Assembly: GCA_030037395.1 (NCBI GenBank)
Contig: JASHRJ010000115.1
Span: 1-38,070, forward strand
Direction of reading: 5' to 3'
DNA: 38,070 nt
Source: Thermoplasmata archaeon
GTDB taxonomy: Archaea; Thermoplasmatota; Thermoplasmata; Lutacidiplasmatales; UBA184
Positions 1 through 8,365 of the stretch are shown in pieces. How positions within the stretch are numbered: position 1 is the stretch's first letter; each line of letters opens with the position of its first letter. The translations under genes and the position numbers were made by a program. Below the pieces are notes generated by a model. It did no database searches, was not told where the DNA came from, and worked only from the letters and a program-made list of their open reading frames with translations.

Positions 1-347
1 GTCAGGGCCGGCTGGCGGCGGGCCCGTACGAGGGTCTCGTGGGCGGACTGCGCGAGCTCGTAGGCGCGATCGAACTGACGGCCGTTGAACGCCTGCTCGG
101 CCAGCCCTATCAGGTCCTGCGCGCGGCTGGTGTCGCCGCCCTGCGCGGCCAGGAGGCCAGCCTCGCGGCGGGCGAGCGCCAGGCGATTGTACGCGCGGTC
201 GGACGCGAACTCCGGCGTTGCGGCGGCCTCGCGCAGCTTGAGCTGGCGGCGACGCATCCGTTGGAGCAGGAGGACCACGACGGCGATCCCCGTGATCGCG
301 ACGATCGCCCCTAGGGCGACCGCCTCGAGGGCTATCGAACTGACCAT
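1..347 (-). CDS. Membrane-anchored helical-repeat protein, 5' part only (runs off the left edge)
   Basis: The minus strand from an ATG at 347 stays open to the window edge, giving about 115 residues. Residues 5-29 form one strong hydrophobic segment (ALGAIVAITGIAVVVLLL core) followed by a run of arginines, so it looks like an N-terminal membrane anchor with the rest in the cytoplasm. After it come amphipathic helices rich in Ala, Arg, Glu and Leu, with a TPR-like rhythm (motifs such as LARREAGLLAAQG and AEQAFNGRQFDRAYELA). That is compatible with a scaffold or protein-interaction repeat domain, but I cannot name a family. Codon use matches the neighbours. A possible A/T-rich promoter box lies about 65 bases upstream. 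The overlapping plus-strand frames look like shadows. Confidence 0.7.
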   Translation of the reverse strand, partial: MVSSIALEAVALGAIVAITGIAVVVLLLQRMRRRQLKLREAAATPEFASDRAYNRLALARREAGLLAAQGGDTSRAQDLIGLAEQAFNGRQFDRAYELAQSAHETLVRARRQPAL

Positions 348-410
348 GCGGACCGTTCCGGGGCTTCCGGGGAGCGCCGGTTCCGCTCGGAACGTATGGG
401 GGGGCCGCCC

Positions 411-419
411 TATTTAGAG
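411..419 (-). promoter_or_regulatory. Possible TATA box for the partial gene at the left edge
   Basis: On the minus strand this reads CTCTAAATA, the only A/T-rich stretch between the ATG at 347 and the mat gene. The distance to the start would leave a leader of about 40 bases. The call rests on composition alone. The rest of 348-586 is GC-rich and shows no gene that I can support. Confidence 0.3.
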
Positions 420-586
420 GGCCACGTCGACCGCGGCGGCGTGCCCCTGCGCCGACGGACCCGCGTCGGGCCTGACCGCCGCGTACGTGCCGCGCGGCGG
501 TCCGGGAGGAGAAGGACCGTCGAGCGGGGGGCGAAGCACGCCTCCGAGCCGCCGCCGGTCCGGCGCCCGAGCCCTCGGGCCCCGAC

Positions 587-1783
587 CTAGAAGACCGTGA
601 TCTTGTCGGTGAGCAGCCGTCGGGGGATCGTGTCGATCTGGTCGAACGCCGACTCGGCGATCGCCTGGGCGCGGGGCTTGACCGCGGAGAGCCGGACCCC
701 GTCGGCCGGAAGGACCTGGATGCTGGCGACCTGCGGCTGGTCGACGGGCTTGCCGATCTGCGAGAGGATCCTCACGTGGACCTCCTTCACGTCGCCGCCG
801 GTCTCCTGGACGATCTGCTGAGCGACCAGGTTGCCGAGGATGTTGTAGATCTTCCCGACGTGGTTCACCGGGTTCTTGCCGGCGGACGCCTCCAGGCTCA
901 TCGGGCGGCACGGGGTGATCAGGCCGTTCGCCCGGTTCCCGCGGCCGACCGACCCGTCGTCCCCGGCCTCCATCGAGCAGCCGGTGACCGTGAGGTAGTA
1001 CCGGCCGAGCTCGGGGTCGTCGGCGGTGTTGACGTCGATCGTGACCTCGCGGCGGGTGAGCTTCGCGGTCTGGTCCGCGAGCCGGTCGTGGATCTCCTCG
1101 CAGACCGCGGCGTACTCCTTGGCATCTTTCATCTCGCGGTCGACCAGGGCGGCGGCGACCGTCAGGTGGATCTTCTGCCCCTGGCGGTACCCCATCACCT
1201 TGACGTCCTCGCCGAGGGCGGGGACCTTCTTCTTCAGCTTCAGCGTGAGGAACCGCTCGCTCTCGAGCACCAGTCGCTCCGTGTCGGACAGCGGGGCGAA
1301 ACCGACCCCGAAGGAGGTGTCGTTCGCCAGCACCTGCTTCTGGTCGAAGACCCCCCGGAGGTCCACCGATCCCTGGCCGATCCGGCAGTCGAACTCCACC
1401 TGCCGGGCCACGTCCAGGTGCGCGCAGACCGAGCCGACGTACTTCCGCGCGGCCTCGATCGCCACGTCGCGGTACGGCAGCTTCTCGCCATCGACCGAGG
1501 TCGTGGCCCGACCGACCAAGAGGATGTAGATCGGCTGCAGGACCTTCCCGCCGCCGAACTTCGGCTCCGAAGCGCCGCCGACGACCTGCGTCTCGTCGGT
1601 GTTGTGGTGGAGGATCTTGCCGAACTCGTCCAGGTAGAGGCGGCTCAGCGCACGGCTGACCGACTCCGAGACCCCGTCGGCGATCGAGTCGGGATGGCCG
1701 AGCCCTTTCCGTTCGACCAGCTCGACCTCCTGGTCCTCGATGTGGACCGTCCGCAGCGGCTCGACCTGAACGTTCCGGGCCAT
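587..1783 (-). CDS. mat: S-adenosylmethionine synthase, archaeal type
   Basis: This 398-residue protein makes S-adenosylmethionine from methionine and ATP. Its length and sequence fit the archaeal AdoMet synthetase family, which is only distantly related to bacterial MetK. Visible family features are the N-terminal [14 protein letters not shown] segment (residues about 25-38), [12 protein letters not shown], the [19 protein letters not shown] region and the [13 protein letters not shown] segment. It starts at an ATG at 1783. A short A/T box lies 35-40 bases upstream, and 147 bases separate it from elp3, so it is probably its own transcription unit. AdoMet feeds Elp3, Dph5, TrmY and the radical SAM protein encoded elsewhere in the window, but that link is general metabolism and not specific linkage. 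Confidence 0.95.
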   Translation of the reverse strand: MARNVQVEPLRTVHIEDQEVELVERKGLGHPDSIADGVSESVSRALSRLYLDEFGKILHHNTDETQVVGGASEPKFGGGKVLQPIYILLVGRATTSVDGEKLPYRDVAIEAARKYVGSVCAHLDVARQVEFDCRIGQGSVDLRGVFDQKQVLANDTSFGVGFAPLSDTERLVLESERFLTLKLKKKVPALGEDVKVMGYRQGQKIHLTVAAALVDREMKDAKEYAAVCEEIHDRLADQTAKLTRREVTIDVNTADDPELGRYYLTVTGCSMEAGDDGSVGRGNRANGLITPCRPMSLEASAGKNPVNHVGKIYNILGNLVAQQIVQETGGDVKEVHVRILSQIGKPVDQPQVASIQVLPADGVRLSAVKPRAQAIAESAFDQIDTIPRRLLTDKITVF

Positions 1784-1816
1784 GGCTCGGTTCCTCGGTC
1801 GCCGAGCGGGGGGTGG

Positions 1817-1824
1817 GTTTAAGG
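1817..1824 (-). promoter_or_regulatory. Possible TATA box for mat
   Basis: The minus strand reads CTTAAACC here, centred about 37 bases before the mat ATG. In a region of near-uniform G+C it is the only A/T-rich element, and its position would give a leader of roughly ten bases. Confidence 0.4.
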
Positions 1825-1930
1825 GTTGCGCGGACGCGGCGGCCTGTCCTCAGTCCTCCGACGTTCGCCACGCCCGTCGAGGCCCCTCCCGGTCGCGGGT
1901 CGGGGGGGTCGGCGCGGGAGCGGAACGGCG

Positions 1931-3382
1931 TCAGGGGGCGCCGCGGAGGCCCCGGACCATGTACGGACCGGCCCGGCAGAAGCCCCGGCGGGCGTAGTAC
2001 TCCCGGGTGCCCACCGCGCTGATCACGTACATCCGGTCGAAGCCGGCCGCGCGGGCGGTACGCGCTGCCTCCTCCAGGAGGCGTCGGCCGAACCCCCGAT
2101 GCTGGTAGGTCTCGGCCGAGGCCGCCGGGGCTCCCACGTCCAGTTCCCGCCCGACGACCTTGAGCTCCCGGACGACCGGGCCGTCCAACCCGCCCTCCGG
2201 GCACGCCGGCGGGAGCCGCAGGCGGAGGAACGCCGCGCAGCGGTCCGTCGGAGGGTGCTCGAACGAGAGGAACACCTCGCGACCCCCGGACGCGGAGTAC
2301 TCTCGGTGCGCGAGCACCAGCGTCTCGGGCGGGGGCAGGGGCCCGCGCCCCGGCTCGCGGCAGCGGAGGCATCGGCAGGACTCGCCGTCCGCCGCCAGGC
2401 GCGCGCGGGCGAGCTGCCGGACGTTCCCCGCGCGGACGCCGGCGGCGATCAGGCGTGCCGGGATGTCGCGCTGGATCCGGTGGACCCGGACCCACGGCGG
2501 GAGCTCTCGCTTCAGCGCGGCGAGCACCTCCACCGCGGTCGGGGTGTCGTACGGGACGTACCGGCCGGCGCGCCAGGCGTCGTACAGCCCCGTGCCCGGC
2601 AGGACGAGCGTCGGGTAGATCTTGAGGAAGTCCGGCCGGTATCGCTCGTCCGACCAGAGCCGGCGGAAGCCGTCCAGGTCCCGCGTCGGGTCCATCCCGG
2701 GAAGCCCGAGCATCATGTGGTAGCCGAGCTTCAGGCCCCGGTCCCGCGCCTCCCGGCTCGCCCGGCCGACGTCGGCGGTGCCGTGCGCCCGCCCGACCTC
2801 GGCCAGCACCCGATCGTCCAAGCACTCCACGCCGACCTCCACCCGGGTGACGCCGGCGTCGAGCAGCGACGGGAGGATCCGCCCGTCGCACCAGTCCGGC
2901 CGGGTCTCGACCGTGAGTCCGACGACCCGATGGGGGCCGGCAGCGTTGCGGTCCTGCGCCTCCTCCAGCGACGCGGACCGGCCCCCGTTCAGCCCGTCGT
3001 AGATCCCCTTGAACACGCTTGCCCGGTACTCTGGGGGGCGCGCAGGGAACGTGCCGCCCATGACGATCACCTCCACCTTCGAGGTCGGGTGCCCGATCTC
3101 CTGGAGGGTCGCGATCCGGTGGCGCGCGATCGCCTCCGCGTCGTAGTGGAACTGAGCCCCGCGCAGCGCCGACGGCTCCTCGCCCGTGTAGCTTTGCGGG
3201 CTACGCTGCTCCACGCCCCCCGGGCAGTAGGTGCAGCGGCCGTGCGGGCAGCGGGCGGGGGCGGTCATCACCGCGACCACGGCGACCCCGGAGAGGGAGC
3301 GGGTCGGCTTGCGGAGGATCCGGCCGGCGGCGCCCGGCGTCGGGGGCGCCGCCCGTTCCGGCCCGGCTAGCGCCGGAGCCAC
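1931..3382 (-). CDS. elp3: Elp3-type tRNA uridine-34 carboxymethyl-modifying enzyme (radical SAM plus GNAT)
   Basis: This 483-residue protein has the two-domain layout of archaeal Elp3: an N-terminal radical SAM domain and a C-terminal acetyltransferase domain, which together modify C5 of wobble uridine in tRNA using acetyl-CoA and AdoMet. The LSGVAVVAVMTAP segment (residues about 30-42) is followed by the cluster-binding motif CPHGRCTYC. The GNAT domain shows the acetyl-CoA-binding signature YQHRGFGRRLLEEA near residue 440, then ISAVGTREYYARRGF. The GTG start at 3382 overlaps the end of fni by 16 bases, so translation is probably coupled. The stretch before the radical SAM domain is only about 30 residues, shorter than I would expect for full-length Elp3; no in-frame start farther upstream is evident. 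Last gene of the four-gene operon starting at 5491. Confidence 0.9.
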   Translation of the reverse strand: MAPALAGPERAAPPTPGAAGRILRKPTRSLSGVAVVAVMTAPARCPHGRCTYCPGGVEQRSPQSYTGEEPSALRGAQFHYDAEAIARHRIATLQEIGHPTSKVEVIVMGGTFPARPPEYRASVFKGIYDGLNGGRSASLEEAQDRNAAGPHRVVGLTVETRPDWCDGRILPSLLDAGVTRVEVGVECLDDRVLAEVGRAHGTADVGRASREARDRGLKLGYHMMLGLPGMDPTRDLDGFRRLWSDERYRPDFLKIYPTLVLPGTGLYDAWRAGRYVPYDTPTAVEVLAALKRELPPWVRVHRIQRDIPARLIAAGVRAGNVRQLARARLAADGESCRCLRCREPGRGPLPPPETLVLAHREYSASGGREVFLSFEHPPTDRCAAFLRLRLPPACPEGGLDGPVVRELKVVGRELDVGAPAASAETYQHRGFGRRLLEEAARTARAAGFDRMYVISAVGTREYYARRGFCRAGPYMVRGLRGAP

Positions 3383-4512
3383 GGCGGGGTCTCCCCGGTG
3401 AGGACGTACGGGGCGGCCCGCAGCTCGTCGACGGTACGCGAGCCGGTGAGGAACATCGCGACCTTCAGCTCGTGGACCAGGTTCTCGAGCTCGGCCCGGG
3501 TCTCGGCCGGCCCGGTTGCCGCCGCGCGCAGGATCCCTCCGGCGGTACCGGCCGCGGTCGCGCCGAGCGCCAGCGCCCGCGCGACGTCGAGCCCCGAGCG
3601 GACCCCCCCGCTCGCGACGATCGGCAGCCCGAGCGGCGCGAGCTCAAGCACCGACACCGGCGACGGGATACCCCAGTCCCAGAACGTCTTGCCGACCCGG
3701 GCCTCCCGCTCGGCCCCCTGGTCGACGGCCCGGTAGTGCTCCACGGCCGCGAACGAGGTACCGCCGGTCCCGCTGACGTCGAACGCCCGGACCCCCGCGT
3801 CGCGCAGCTGCTCGGCGACCGACCGCGAGATCCCGGCGCCGGTCTCCTTGGCAAGCACCGGGAACGCGCGGGCGAGCTCGCCGATCCGTCCGAGGCAGCC
3901 CCGGGCGCGCCGGTCTCCCTCGGGCTGGACCATCTCCTGCAGGAAGTTGAGGTGTACGGCGAGGAGGTCCGCCCCGATCAGCTGCATCGCCGACCGGACC
4001 TCCTCCGGACCGACCGCGCGGTCCCCCGGCTTCTGGGGGATCAGCTGGGGCGCGCCGATGTTCGCGATCTTGAGCGGTACCGGATGCCGGGCGACGCAGG
4101 CGTAGCTCTCGGGGTACTGGCCCTTCAGCACCGCGGCCCGTTCGCTGCCGACGCCCATCGCGACGCCTACCTCGGCCGCCGCGGCCGCGAGGTTGTCGTT
4201 GATCTTCGCCGCGTCCGGGAAGCCGCCGGTCATCCCGGTGATGACGATCGGGGCCTTCAGGCGGTGGCCCAGCAACGACACGCGGGTGTCGACCTCGTCG
4301 AAGTCGATCTCCGGAAGCGCCCGATGGACGAGCTGTACGTCGCTCCAGTAGCGGTAGCGGCCCTCGACGTCCCGCCCCAGGACGACCTTGACGTGCTCGG
4401 CCTTGCGATGGCTCAGGTCGATGCCGGAACGGTCGGCGGCCCTACCGGGCGCGCGCGTGGGCCCAGCTCCCGTAGACCGCTTCCCCCCGGATCGCTCTCG
4501 AGACCGCTCCAT
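3367..4512 (-). CDS. fni: Isopentenyl-diphosphate delta-isomerase, type 2 (FMN dependent)
   Basis: This 381-residue protein interconverts IPP and DMAPP, the building blocks of archaeal ether lipids, using reduced FMN. Family hallmarks are RKAEHVKVVLGRDVE near residue 37, PIVITGMTGG near 89, the HLNFLQEMVQPEGDR segment near 196, KETGAGISR near 232, DVSGTGGTSF near 256 and the FMN-phosphate-binding ASGGVRSGLDVARALALGA near 320. The ATG at 4512 overlaps the end of ipk by 71 bases. The first 30 residues are Arg/Gly-rich and poorly conserved, but no ATG, GTG or TTG lies in frame between this start and the conserved part, so the long overlap seems real. Pairing with ipk places both steps of the alternative archaeal mevalonate route in one operon. 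Confidence 0.95.
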   Translation of the reverse strand: MERSRERSGGKRSTGAGPTRAPGRAADRSGIDLSHRKAEHVKVVLGRDVEGRYRYWSDVQLVHRALPEIDFDEVDTRVSLLGHRLKAPIVITGMTGGFPDAAKINDNLAAAAAEVGVAMGVGSERAAVLKGQYPESYACVARHPVPLKIANIGAPQLIPQKPGDRAVGPEEVRSAMQLIGADLLAVHLNFLQEMVQPEGDRRARGCLGRIGELARAFPVLAKETGAGISRSVAEQLRDAGVRAFDVSGTGGTSFAAVEHYRAVDQGAEREARVGKTFWDWGIPSPVSVLELAPLGLPIVASGGVRSGLDVARALALGATAAGTAGGILRAAATGPAETRAELENLVHELKVAMFLTGSRTVDELRAAPYVLTGETPPWLRR

Positions 4513-5257
4513 CCGTGAGTCCGCTAATAAGCGCTGCGTCCGCGCCGGCGCCGGCGATCGCGAGCATCGCCGCGACCTTGCCCCGGATGCTGCCGGTGAC
4601 GTCCGGCGCCGCGGGCGCCGGCCGCAGACGGTCGAGCACCGCCGCCGTCAGCTCCGCCACGGGGCGACGCCGCCCGGGGGCCGTGCTCTCGAGGACCCCG
4701 GGCACGTCCGAAGCGAACACGACCCGCCGGGCCCCCAGCCTCCGGGCGAGCTCCACGGCGAGGGTGTCGGCGCTGAGGATCGACACCCCCCAGGCGTCGT
4801 CCGGAACGACATCCCCGAACGACACCGGCACCCGACCTCCCTCCAGCGCCTCGGCGAACGCGGCGGCCTCGAACGCGATGAGCTGGCCTTCTCGATTGCG
4901 GGCGAGCGCAGCGGCCGGTACGCTCCACGCGGAGAGGCCGGCCGCGACCAGCTCCCGCAGGACGTGCAAGTGCAGCCGACGCACCTCGGCGGCGACGATG
5001 GAGCCCCCCCGGGCCCGGGCCGGCCCGGTCGTGCCGGCCGCGGGAGCGCGCGCCAGGCCGAACCGTAGCGCCCCCGGGTGCCCGAACGATCCGGCCCCGT
5101 GCAGGACGATCAGGCGGGCCGCTCCGGAGCCGGCCAGCTCGACCGCCAGCCGGTGCAGCACCTTGGGCCGGCGCTTCTCGACCTCCCGCTTACGGGTAAG
5201 GAGGCTCCCGCCCAGCTTGACGACGACGAGCGGGGCCGCGTCGTCGGAGGCCGGCAT
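4442..5257 (-). CDS. ipk: Isopentenyl phosphate kinase
   Basis: This 271-residue amino acid kinase-fold protein phosphorylates isopentenyl phosphate to IPP in the archaeal mevalonate pathway. It shows VVVKLGGSLLTRK at the N-terminus (the phosphate-binding Gly-rich strand and Lys), the HGAGSFGHP motif near residue 54, whose last His is the residue that marks IPK against other members of the superfamily, SILSADTLAVELARRLGA near 159, FASDVPGVL near 181 and DVTGSIRGKVAAMLAIA near 219. The ATG at 5257 lies 12 bases after the stop of the small membrane protein upstream. Its 3' end overlaps fni by 71 bases. The mevalonate enzymes preceding IPK are not in this operon. Confidence 0.95.
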   Translation of the reverse strand: MPASDDAAPLVVVKLGGSLLTRKREVEKRRPKVLHRLAVELAGSGAARLIVLHGAGSFGHPGALRFGLARAPAAGTTGPARARGGSIVAAEVRRLHLHVLRELVAAGLSAWSVPAAALARNREGQLIAFEAAAFAEALEGGRVPVSFGDVVPDDAWGVSILSADTLAVELARRLGARRVVFASDVPGVLESTAPGRRRPVAELTAAVLDRLRPAPAAPDVTGSIRGKVAAMLAIAGAGADAALISGLTDGAVSRAIRGEAVYGSWAHARAR

Positions 5258-5269
5258 CAGCGCGGGTCG

Positions 5270-5491
5270 CTACGCGTGGTCCGCCCCGCTCGCCCGGGTG
5301 AACAGAAGGTACGCCCCGCCGGCGAGCAGGCCCAGGCTCAGGAAGTACAGCCAGCGGAAGGTGATCAGCCAGTAGATCGTCCCGAGGAGCCCGACCCCGG
5401 CGAGCACGGCGGCGCCGACCAGCCGCGGCACCGAGACCGAGCCCTCGGAGGAGCTCGCGTGCGCCCCCGCCACGGCCGGATGCGCTTCCAT
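5270..5491 (-). CDS. Small two-helix membrane protein, first gene of the ipk-fni-elp3 operon
   Basis: This 73-residue protein has a polar N-terminus of about 20 residues and two hydrophobic segments (LVGAAVLAGVGLLGTIYWLI and LYFLSLGLLAGGAYLLF) joined by a short Thr-Phe-Arg-Trp turn, so a hairpin in the membrane is likely. I do not recognise a family. It is led by an A/T box 29 bases before its ATG and is followed 12 bases later by ipk, so it is the promoter-proximal gene of a lipid-precursor operon. A role tied to isoprenoid metabolism is only a guess from position. Confidence 0.7.
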   Translation of the reverse strand: MEAHPAVAGAHASSSEGSVSVPRLVGAAVLAGVGLLGTIYWLITFRWLYFLSLGLLAGGAYLLFTRASGADHA

Positions 5492-5515
5492 CGCTCGGAC
5501 GGAGGCGTTCCCTCC

Positions 5516-5523
5516 TTCAAATC
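5516..5523 (-). promoter_or_regulatory. TATA box of the ipk-fni-elp3 operon
   Basis: The minus strand reads GATTTGAA, centred 29 bases upstream of the ATG at 5491. This is the usual spacing for an archaeal box A feeding a leaderless or near-leaderless mRNA. It sits in the 150-base divergent gap shared with orc1/cdc6. Confidence 0.5.
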
Positions 5524-5590
5524 GGTTCGGTGGGGTCGCCCGCCCCGGCTCCGGCGCGTTCGTCGCCGTCGAGGACGGTTACTCGCCAAA

Positions 5591-5600
5591 AGATAGATAT
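5591..5600 (+). promoter_or_regulatory. TATA box of orc1/cdc6
   Basis: The sequence AGATAGATAT is the most A/T-rich stretch in the divergent gap and lies about 46 bases before the GTG start of orc1/cdc6, which would leave a leader of about 20 bases. The gap is also where a replication origin would be expected, but I see no repeated origin-recognition element. Confidence 0.5.
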
Positions 5601-5641
5601 GGCACACGACCCTCCAACCGCCGCCCGAGGCCCGGGTAGGC

Positions 5642-7069
5642 GTGACGGTGCCACCTGCTCCCGAGGATCTACCGGCTACGCCGCCGGTACGACCCGTTGC
5701 CAACCAGGCGACAGCTCCGGCGGTCGCTCCCGTCGGCGACCGCCGGCCGGCCGGCGGAACGGCGCCCCCCTCGGGGGCGAGCGTCCCGCCGACCGGAACC
5801 GGAGGCAACGCGGGGGCGTTCCTCGACGCGATCCTGCAGACGAAGAGCGAACTGTTCCGCGCGAGCCGCGAGGTCCTGCGCGACTCGTACGTCCCCGCGC
5901 GGCTGCCGCACCGGGAGGAGGAACTGCGCAAGGTCGCCGAGATCCTTGGCCCGGCCCTCCGCGGCGACCTCCCCTCGAACCTCTTGGTCTACGGCAAGAT
6001 CGGGACCGGGAAGACCGCGGTGGTCGCGCAGGTGCGCAAGGACCTGCAGGCCCGGGCCGGTCCGAAGCTCAGCTTCATCACGGTCAACTGCGCGAACCTC
6101 GACACGTCGTACTCGCTGCTCCAGACGATCGGCAACACGTTCGCGCCCAGCGAGGCGGAGCGGATCCCGACCGGCTGGTCGCTCGATCGGGTCCAGGCCA
6201 CGATGGCCCGGTTCATGGACGCCCGGCGGGGCACGACCGTCCTCGTGCTGGACGAGATCGACCGGCTCGTCGCGCGGAGCGGCGACAACGTGCTGTACAC
6301 CTTGAGCCAGCTCAACACCGAGCTCGAGTCCGCCCGCCTCAGCCTCGTCGGGATCTCGAACGACCTCAAGTTCACGAACCAGCTGGACGCCCGGGTGCGC
6401 AGCCGGCTGAACGAGGAGAAGATCGTCTTCCAGCCGTACAACGCCACCGAGCTGCAGGACATCCTCCGCGACCGGGCCCGGGAGGCGTTCAACCCGGACG
6501 TCGTCGACCCCGGGGTTGTCGAGCGGTGCGCCGCGTACGCCGCGCTCGAGAACGGGGACGCGCGCCGGGCCCTCGCGCTGCTGAGGCTCTCCGCCGAGAT
6601 GGCCGAGCGCGACCACGCGAAGCGGATCAGTCCCGACCACGTCGTCAAGGCGAAGAACCGGCTCGAGCAGGACATCGTCGTCGAGTGCTGCCGGACGCTG
6701 CCGCCCCACTGCAAGGTCCTCCTGTACGCGATCCTCCAGCTCTACGAGCGCCGCCGGAACGGCGTTCTCACCGGCGAGGTGTACGACGGCTACCGCCGGC
6801 TGGCCGAGCGCCTGGGCCTGCAGCCGCTGCACGCGCGGTCGATCTCCAACTACGTCTCCGAGCTCGAGACCCTCGGCCTCGTCCGCGCGACGATCGTCTC
6901 GCGGGGCCGCGGGGGTCGGACCCGCGAGATCCTGGTCGACGTGCCGATCTCCGAGACGATGCCGGCGCTCGAGGAGGACCCTCTGCTCGCGCCGGTCGCC
7001 CGGCCCCGGAGCCGGGGCCAGATGCTCCTGACGAACTTCGACAACCCGAACCGGACGGGCTCGATCTAG
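5642..7069 (+). CDS. cdc6: Orc1/Cdc6 replication initiator
   Basis: This 475-residue AAA+ ATPase belongs to the archaeal Orc1/Cdc6 family, which binds origins and loads MCM. After a Pro/Ala/Gly-rich, probably disordered N-terminus of about 70 residues come FLDAILQTKSELFR, the PARLPHREEELRKVAEIL segment, Walker A (YGKIGTGKT, near residue 120), Walker B (VLVLDEIDRL, near 205), sensor 1 (VGISNDLKF), sensor 2 (GDARRALALL) and a C-terminal winged-helix domain (residues about 350-440, including SISNYVSELETLGLV). The core is normal; the Pro-rich head is longer than in many homologues. The start is a GTG; the ATG at 5599 is in another frame. The gene is transcribed alone and divergent from the ipk operon. 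Confidence 0.95.
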   Translation: MTVPPAPEDLPATPPVRPVANQATAPAVAPVGDRRPAGGTAPPSGASVPPTGTGGNAGAFLDAILQTKSELFRASREVLRDSYVPARLPHREEELRKVAEILGPALRGDLPSNLLVYGKIGTGKTAVVAQVRKDLQARAGPKLSFITVNCANLDTSYSLLQTIGNTFAPSEAERIPTGWSLDRVQATMARFMDARRGTTVLVLDEIDRLVARSGDNVLYTLSQLNTELESARLSLVGISNDLKFTNQLDARVRSRLNEEKIVFQPYNATELQDILRDRAREAFNPDVVDPGVVERCAAYAALENGDARRALALLRLSAEMAERDHAKRISPDHVVKAKNRLEQDIVVECCRTLPPHCKVLLYAILQLYERRRNGVLTGEVYDGYRRLAERLGLQPLHARSISNYVSELETLGLVRATIVSRGRGGRTREILVDVPISETMPALEEDPLLAPVARPRSRGQMLLTNFDNPNRTGSI

Positions 7070-7106
7070 GGCGGGACCGCCCCGGTCGGCCCGGCGGGGC
7101 CGGGCC

Positions 7107-8045
7107 TCAGCAGGTCGTCGCCTGGACTCCCTGCGTGTAGAGGGTACCGGTCGTTGCCTCCACCATGGAGGTCAGGCTCGTCCCGTTTCCCGTCGCCGTA
7201 CCGAACAGCGGGCAGGTCGTGTCGGTGATGATCCAGAGCGGGACCGGCGGCGCTCCCGAGACGAACCCGGGCGGGGCGAGGAAGAACTCGGCGGAGACCG
7301 ACGCGTTGCTCTCGTTGGCCACGAAGCCGGAGCTCGTGTTCGTGGCGGCCGCCGTCGAGGCCGCCAGCGAGCTGTCGATCACCACGGCGTTGAAGGTGCT
7401 CGGCCCGTTGTAGCACTGCCCGTCCGAGGCGATCGTGGCGACCGGCGAGGCGGTCCCGTTCACGACGATCACCACGAGGAGCTGGCTCGCGGACGTGCTG
7501 AAGGCGAACAGCCAGTACGGCGCGGTGCCCGACGCGAGCGAGCCGTTGAACGTCGGGACGTCCTCGAGGACGTCCGTGAGCAGGTGGGGAGAGCAGGCCG
7601 AGGTCCCGAACTGCCCGGCGGTCACCGCCGGGCCCAACGCGGTCGGCGAGGCGAACCCCTCGGCGAAGACCAGCGGCGGGCCGTTGCCCCCCCCGCCGTT
7701 CCAGTCCGCGGCGCGCGCCGCGTCGCTCGCCGGGACCAGGGCGGCGTAGAAGGCGGTCGGACCGACGCTCGGGCTGGTCGGACCGGGCGTCGTGCCGGAG
7801 GGCGAGCTGCCGGGGAGCAGGACGCGGAACGTCCCGAAGACGATGCCGGCCAACAGGAGGATCGCGACGACGGCGGCGCCGGTGGCGATCCACTTGGCCC
7901 GCGAGCGGCGCCGTCGCGACGGGGGCCGCTCCGGTCGCGCGCGGGTCGCCGCGAGCGCGGCCGCGAGGCCGCCCCCCCCGGCCGCCGCCTCCGGGCCCGG
8001 GGCGGCGATGGCGCCGCCAGGCTCCCGATCGTCCGAGCCGCTCAT
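7107..8045 (-). CDS. Membrane-anchored extracellular protein of unknown function
   Basis: This 312-residue protein has a cytoplasmic N-terminus of about 50 residues rich in Gly, Ala and then Arg (RRRRSRAKW), one transmembrane segment (residues about 52-74), a Ser/Pro/Gly/Thr linker and a large outer domain. The outer part contains many Asn-X-Ser/Thr sequons (NGS, NGT, NTS, NES, NAS), as expected for an N-glycosylated archaeal surface protein, and four Cys (TSACSP, GQCYN, DTTCPLF and the last residue) that could form disulfides. I do not recognise the fold. It is a single gene with its own upstream region, which contains a perfect 15-base inverted repeat. Sensor-like or surface functions are possible, but the sequence does not decide. 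Confidence 0.75.
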   Translation of the reverse strand: MSGSDDREPGGAIAAPGPEAAAGGGGLAAALAATRARPERPPSRRRRSRAKWIATGAAVVAILLLAGIVFGTFRVLLPGSSPSGTTPGPTSPSVGPTAFYAALVPASDAARAADWNGGGGNGPPLVFAEGFASPTALGPAVTAGQFGTSACSPHLLTDVLEDVPTFNGSLASGTAPYWLFAFSTSASQLLVVIVVNGTASPVATIASDGQCYNGPSTFNAVVIDSSLAASTAAATNTSSGFVANESNASVSAEFFLAPPGFVSGAPPVPLWIITDTTCPLFGTATGNGTSLTSMVEATTGTLYTQGVQATTC

Positions 8046-8066
8046 CCGGCCCTCCCGGAACCAAAA

Positions 8067-8081
8067 CGAGCCGACGGCTCG
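8067..8081. promoter_or_regulatory. Palindrome upstream of the extracellular-protein gene
   Basis: The arms CGAGCCG and CGGCTCG are perfect inverted copies around one base, 22 bases before the ATG at 8045. It lies where the transcription start is expected, so it could be an operator. In such GC-rich DNA a chance palindrome of this size is also possible. Confidence 0.3.
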
Positions 8082-8149
8082 TACTTGAACTCTCCTCTGG
8101 GGGCTTGTGCCCCGGATCCCCCTCTAGGGTCGCGGGGGTCCGCCGCCGG

Positions 8150-8365
8150 CTACGGCTCGGCCTCGGAGCCGACGGGGGCCGCCGCGAGCGCGGCACCGGG
8201 CACGGCCGTGGCCTGCCGCCGCCGCCGCTCTCGGCGCAGGTCGGAGAGGTCGTCGGCGAGCCGGCGGAGGTCGTCGTTCGCTCGGCGGAGCCGCAGGCGG
8301 GCGATCGCCTCGACGGTCGAGATCTCCCGCTCGAGCTGTTCGTCCGACCCCCGGTACGGGCTCAT
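8150..8365 (-). CDS. Small coiled-coil protein downstream of aldehyde dehydrogenase
   Basis: This 71-residue protein starts at an ATG that overlaps the stop of the aldehyde dehydrogenase gene in an ATGA. Residues about 8-50 are dense in Glu, Asp, Arg and Leu with heptad-like spacing (EREISTVEAIARLRLRR and LRRLADDLSDLRRERRRR), so a coiled coil is likely, followed by an Ala/Pro-rich tail. No family is recognised. The tight overlap implies co-translation with the dehydrogenase; whether the products interact is unknown. Confidence 0.65.
   Translation of the reverse strand: MSPYRGSDEQLEREISTVEAIARLRLRRANDDLRRLADDLSDLRRERRRRQATAVPGAALAAAPVGSEAEP

Noticed and set aside
414-2891. Very long minus-strand open frame across mat and elp3
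   Set aside because: Arg/Gly/Pro-rich translation with no domains; it is the GC-driven shadow of mat and elp3, which are clear families.
5492-5641. Origin-recognition boxes next to orc1/cdc6
   Set aside because: I looked for repeated TTCCA...GGAAAC-like elements and found none; only the position suggests an origin.
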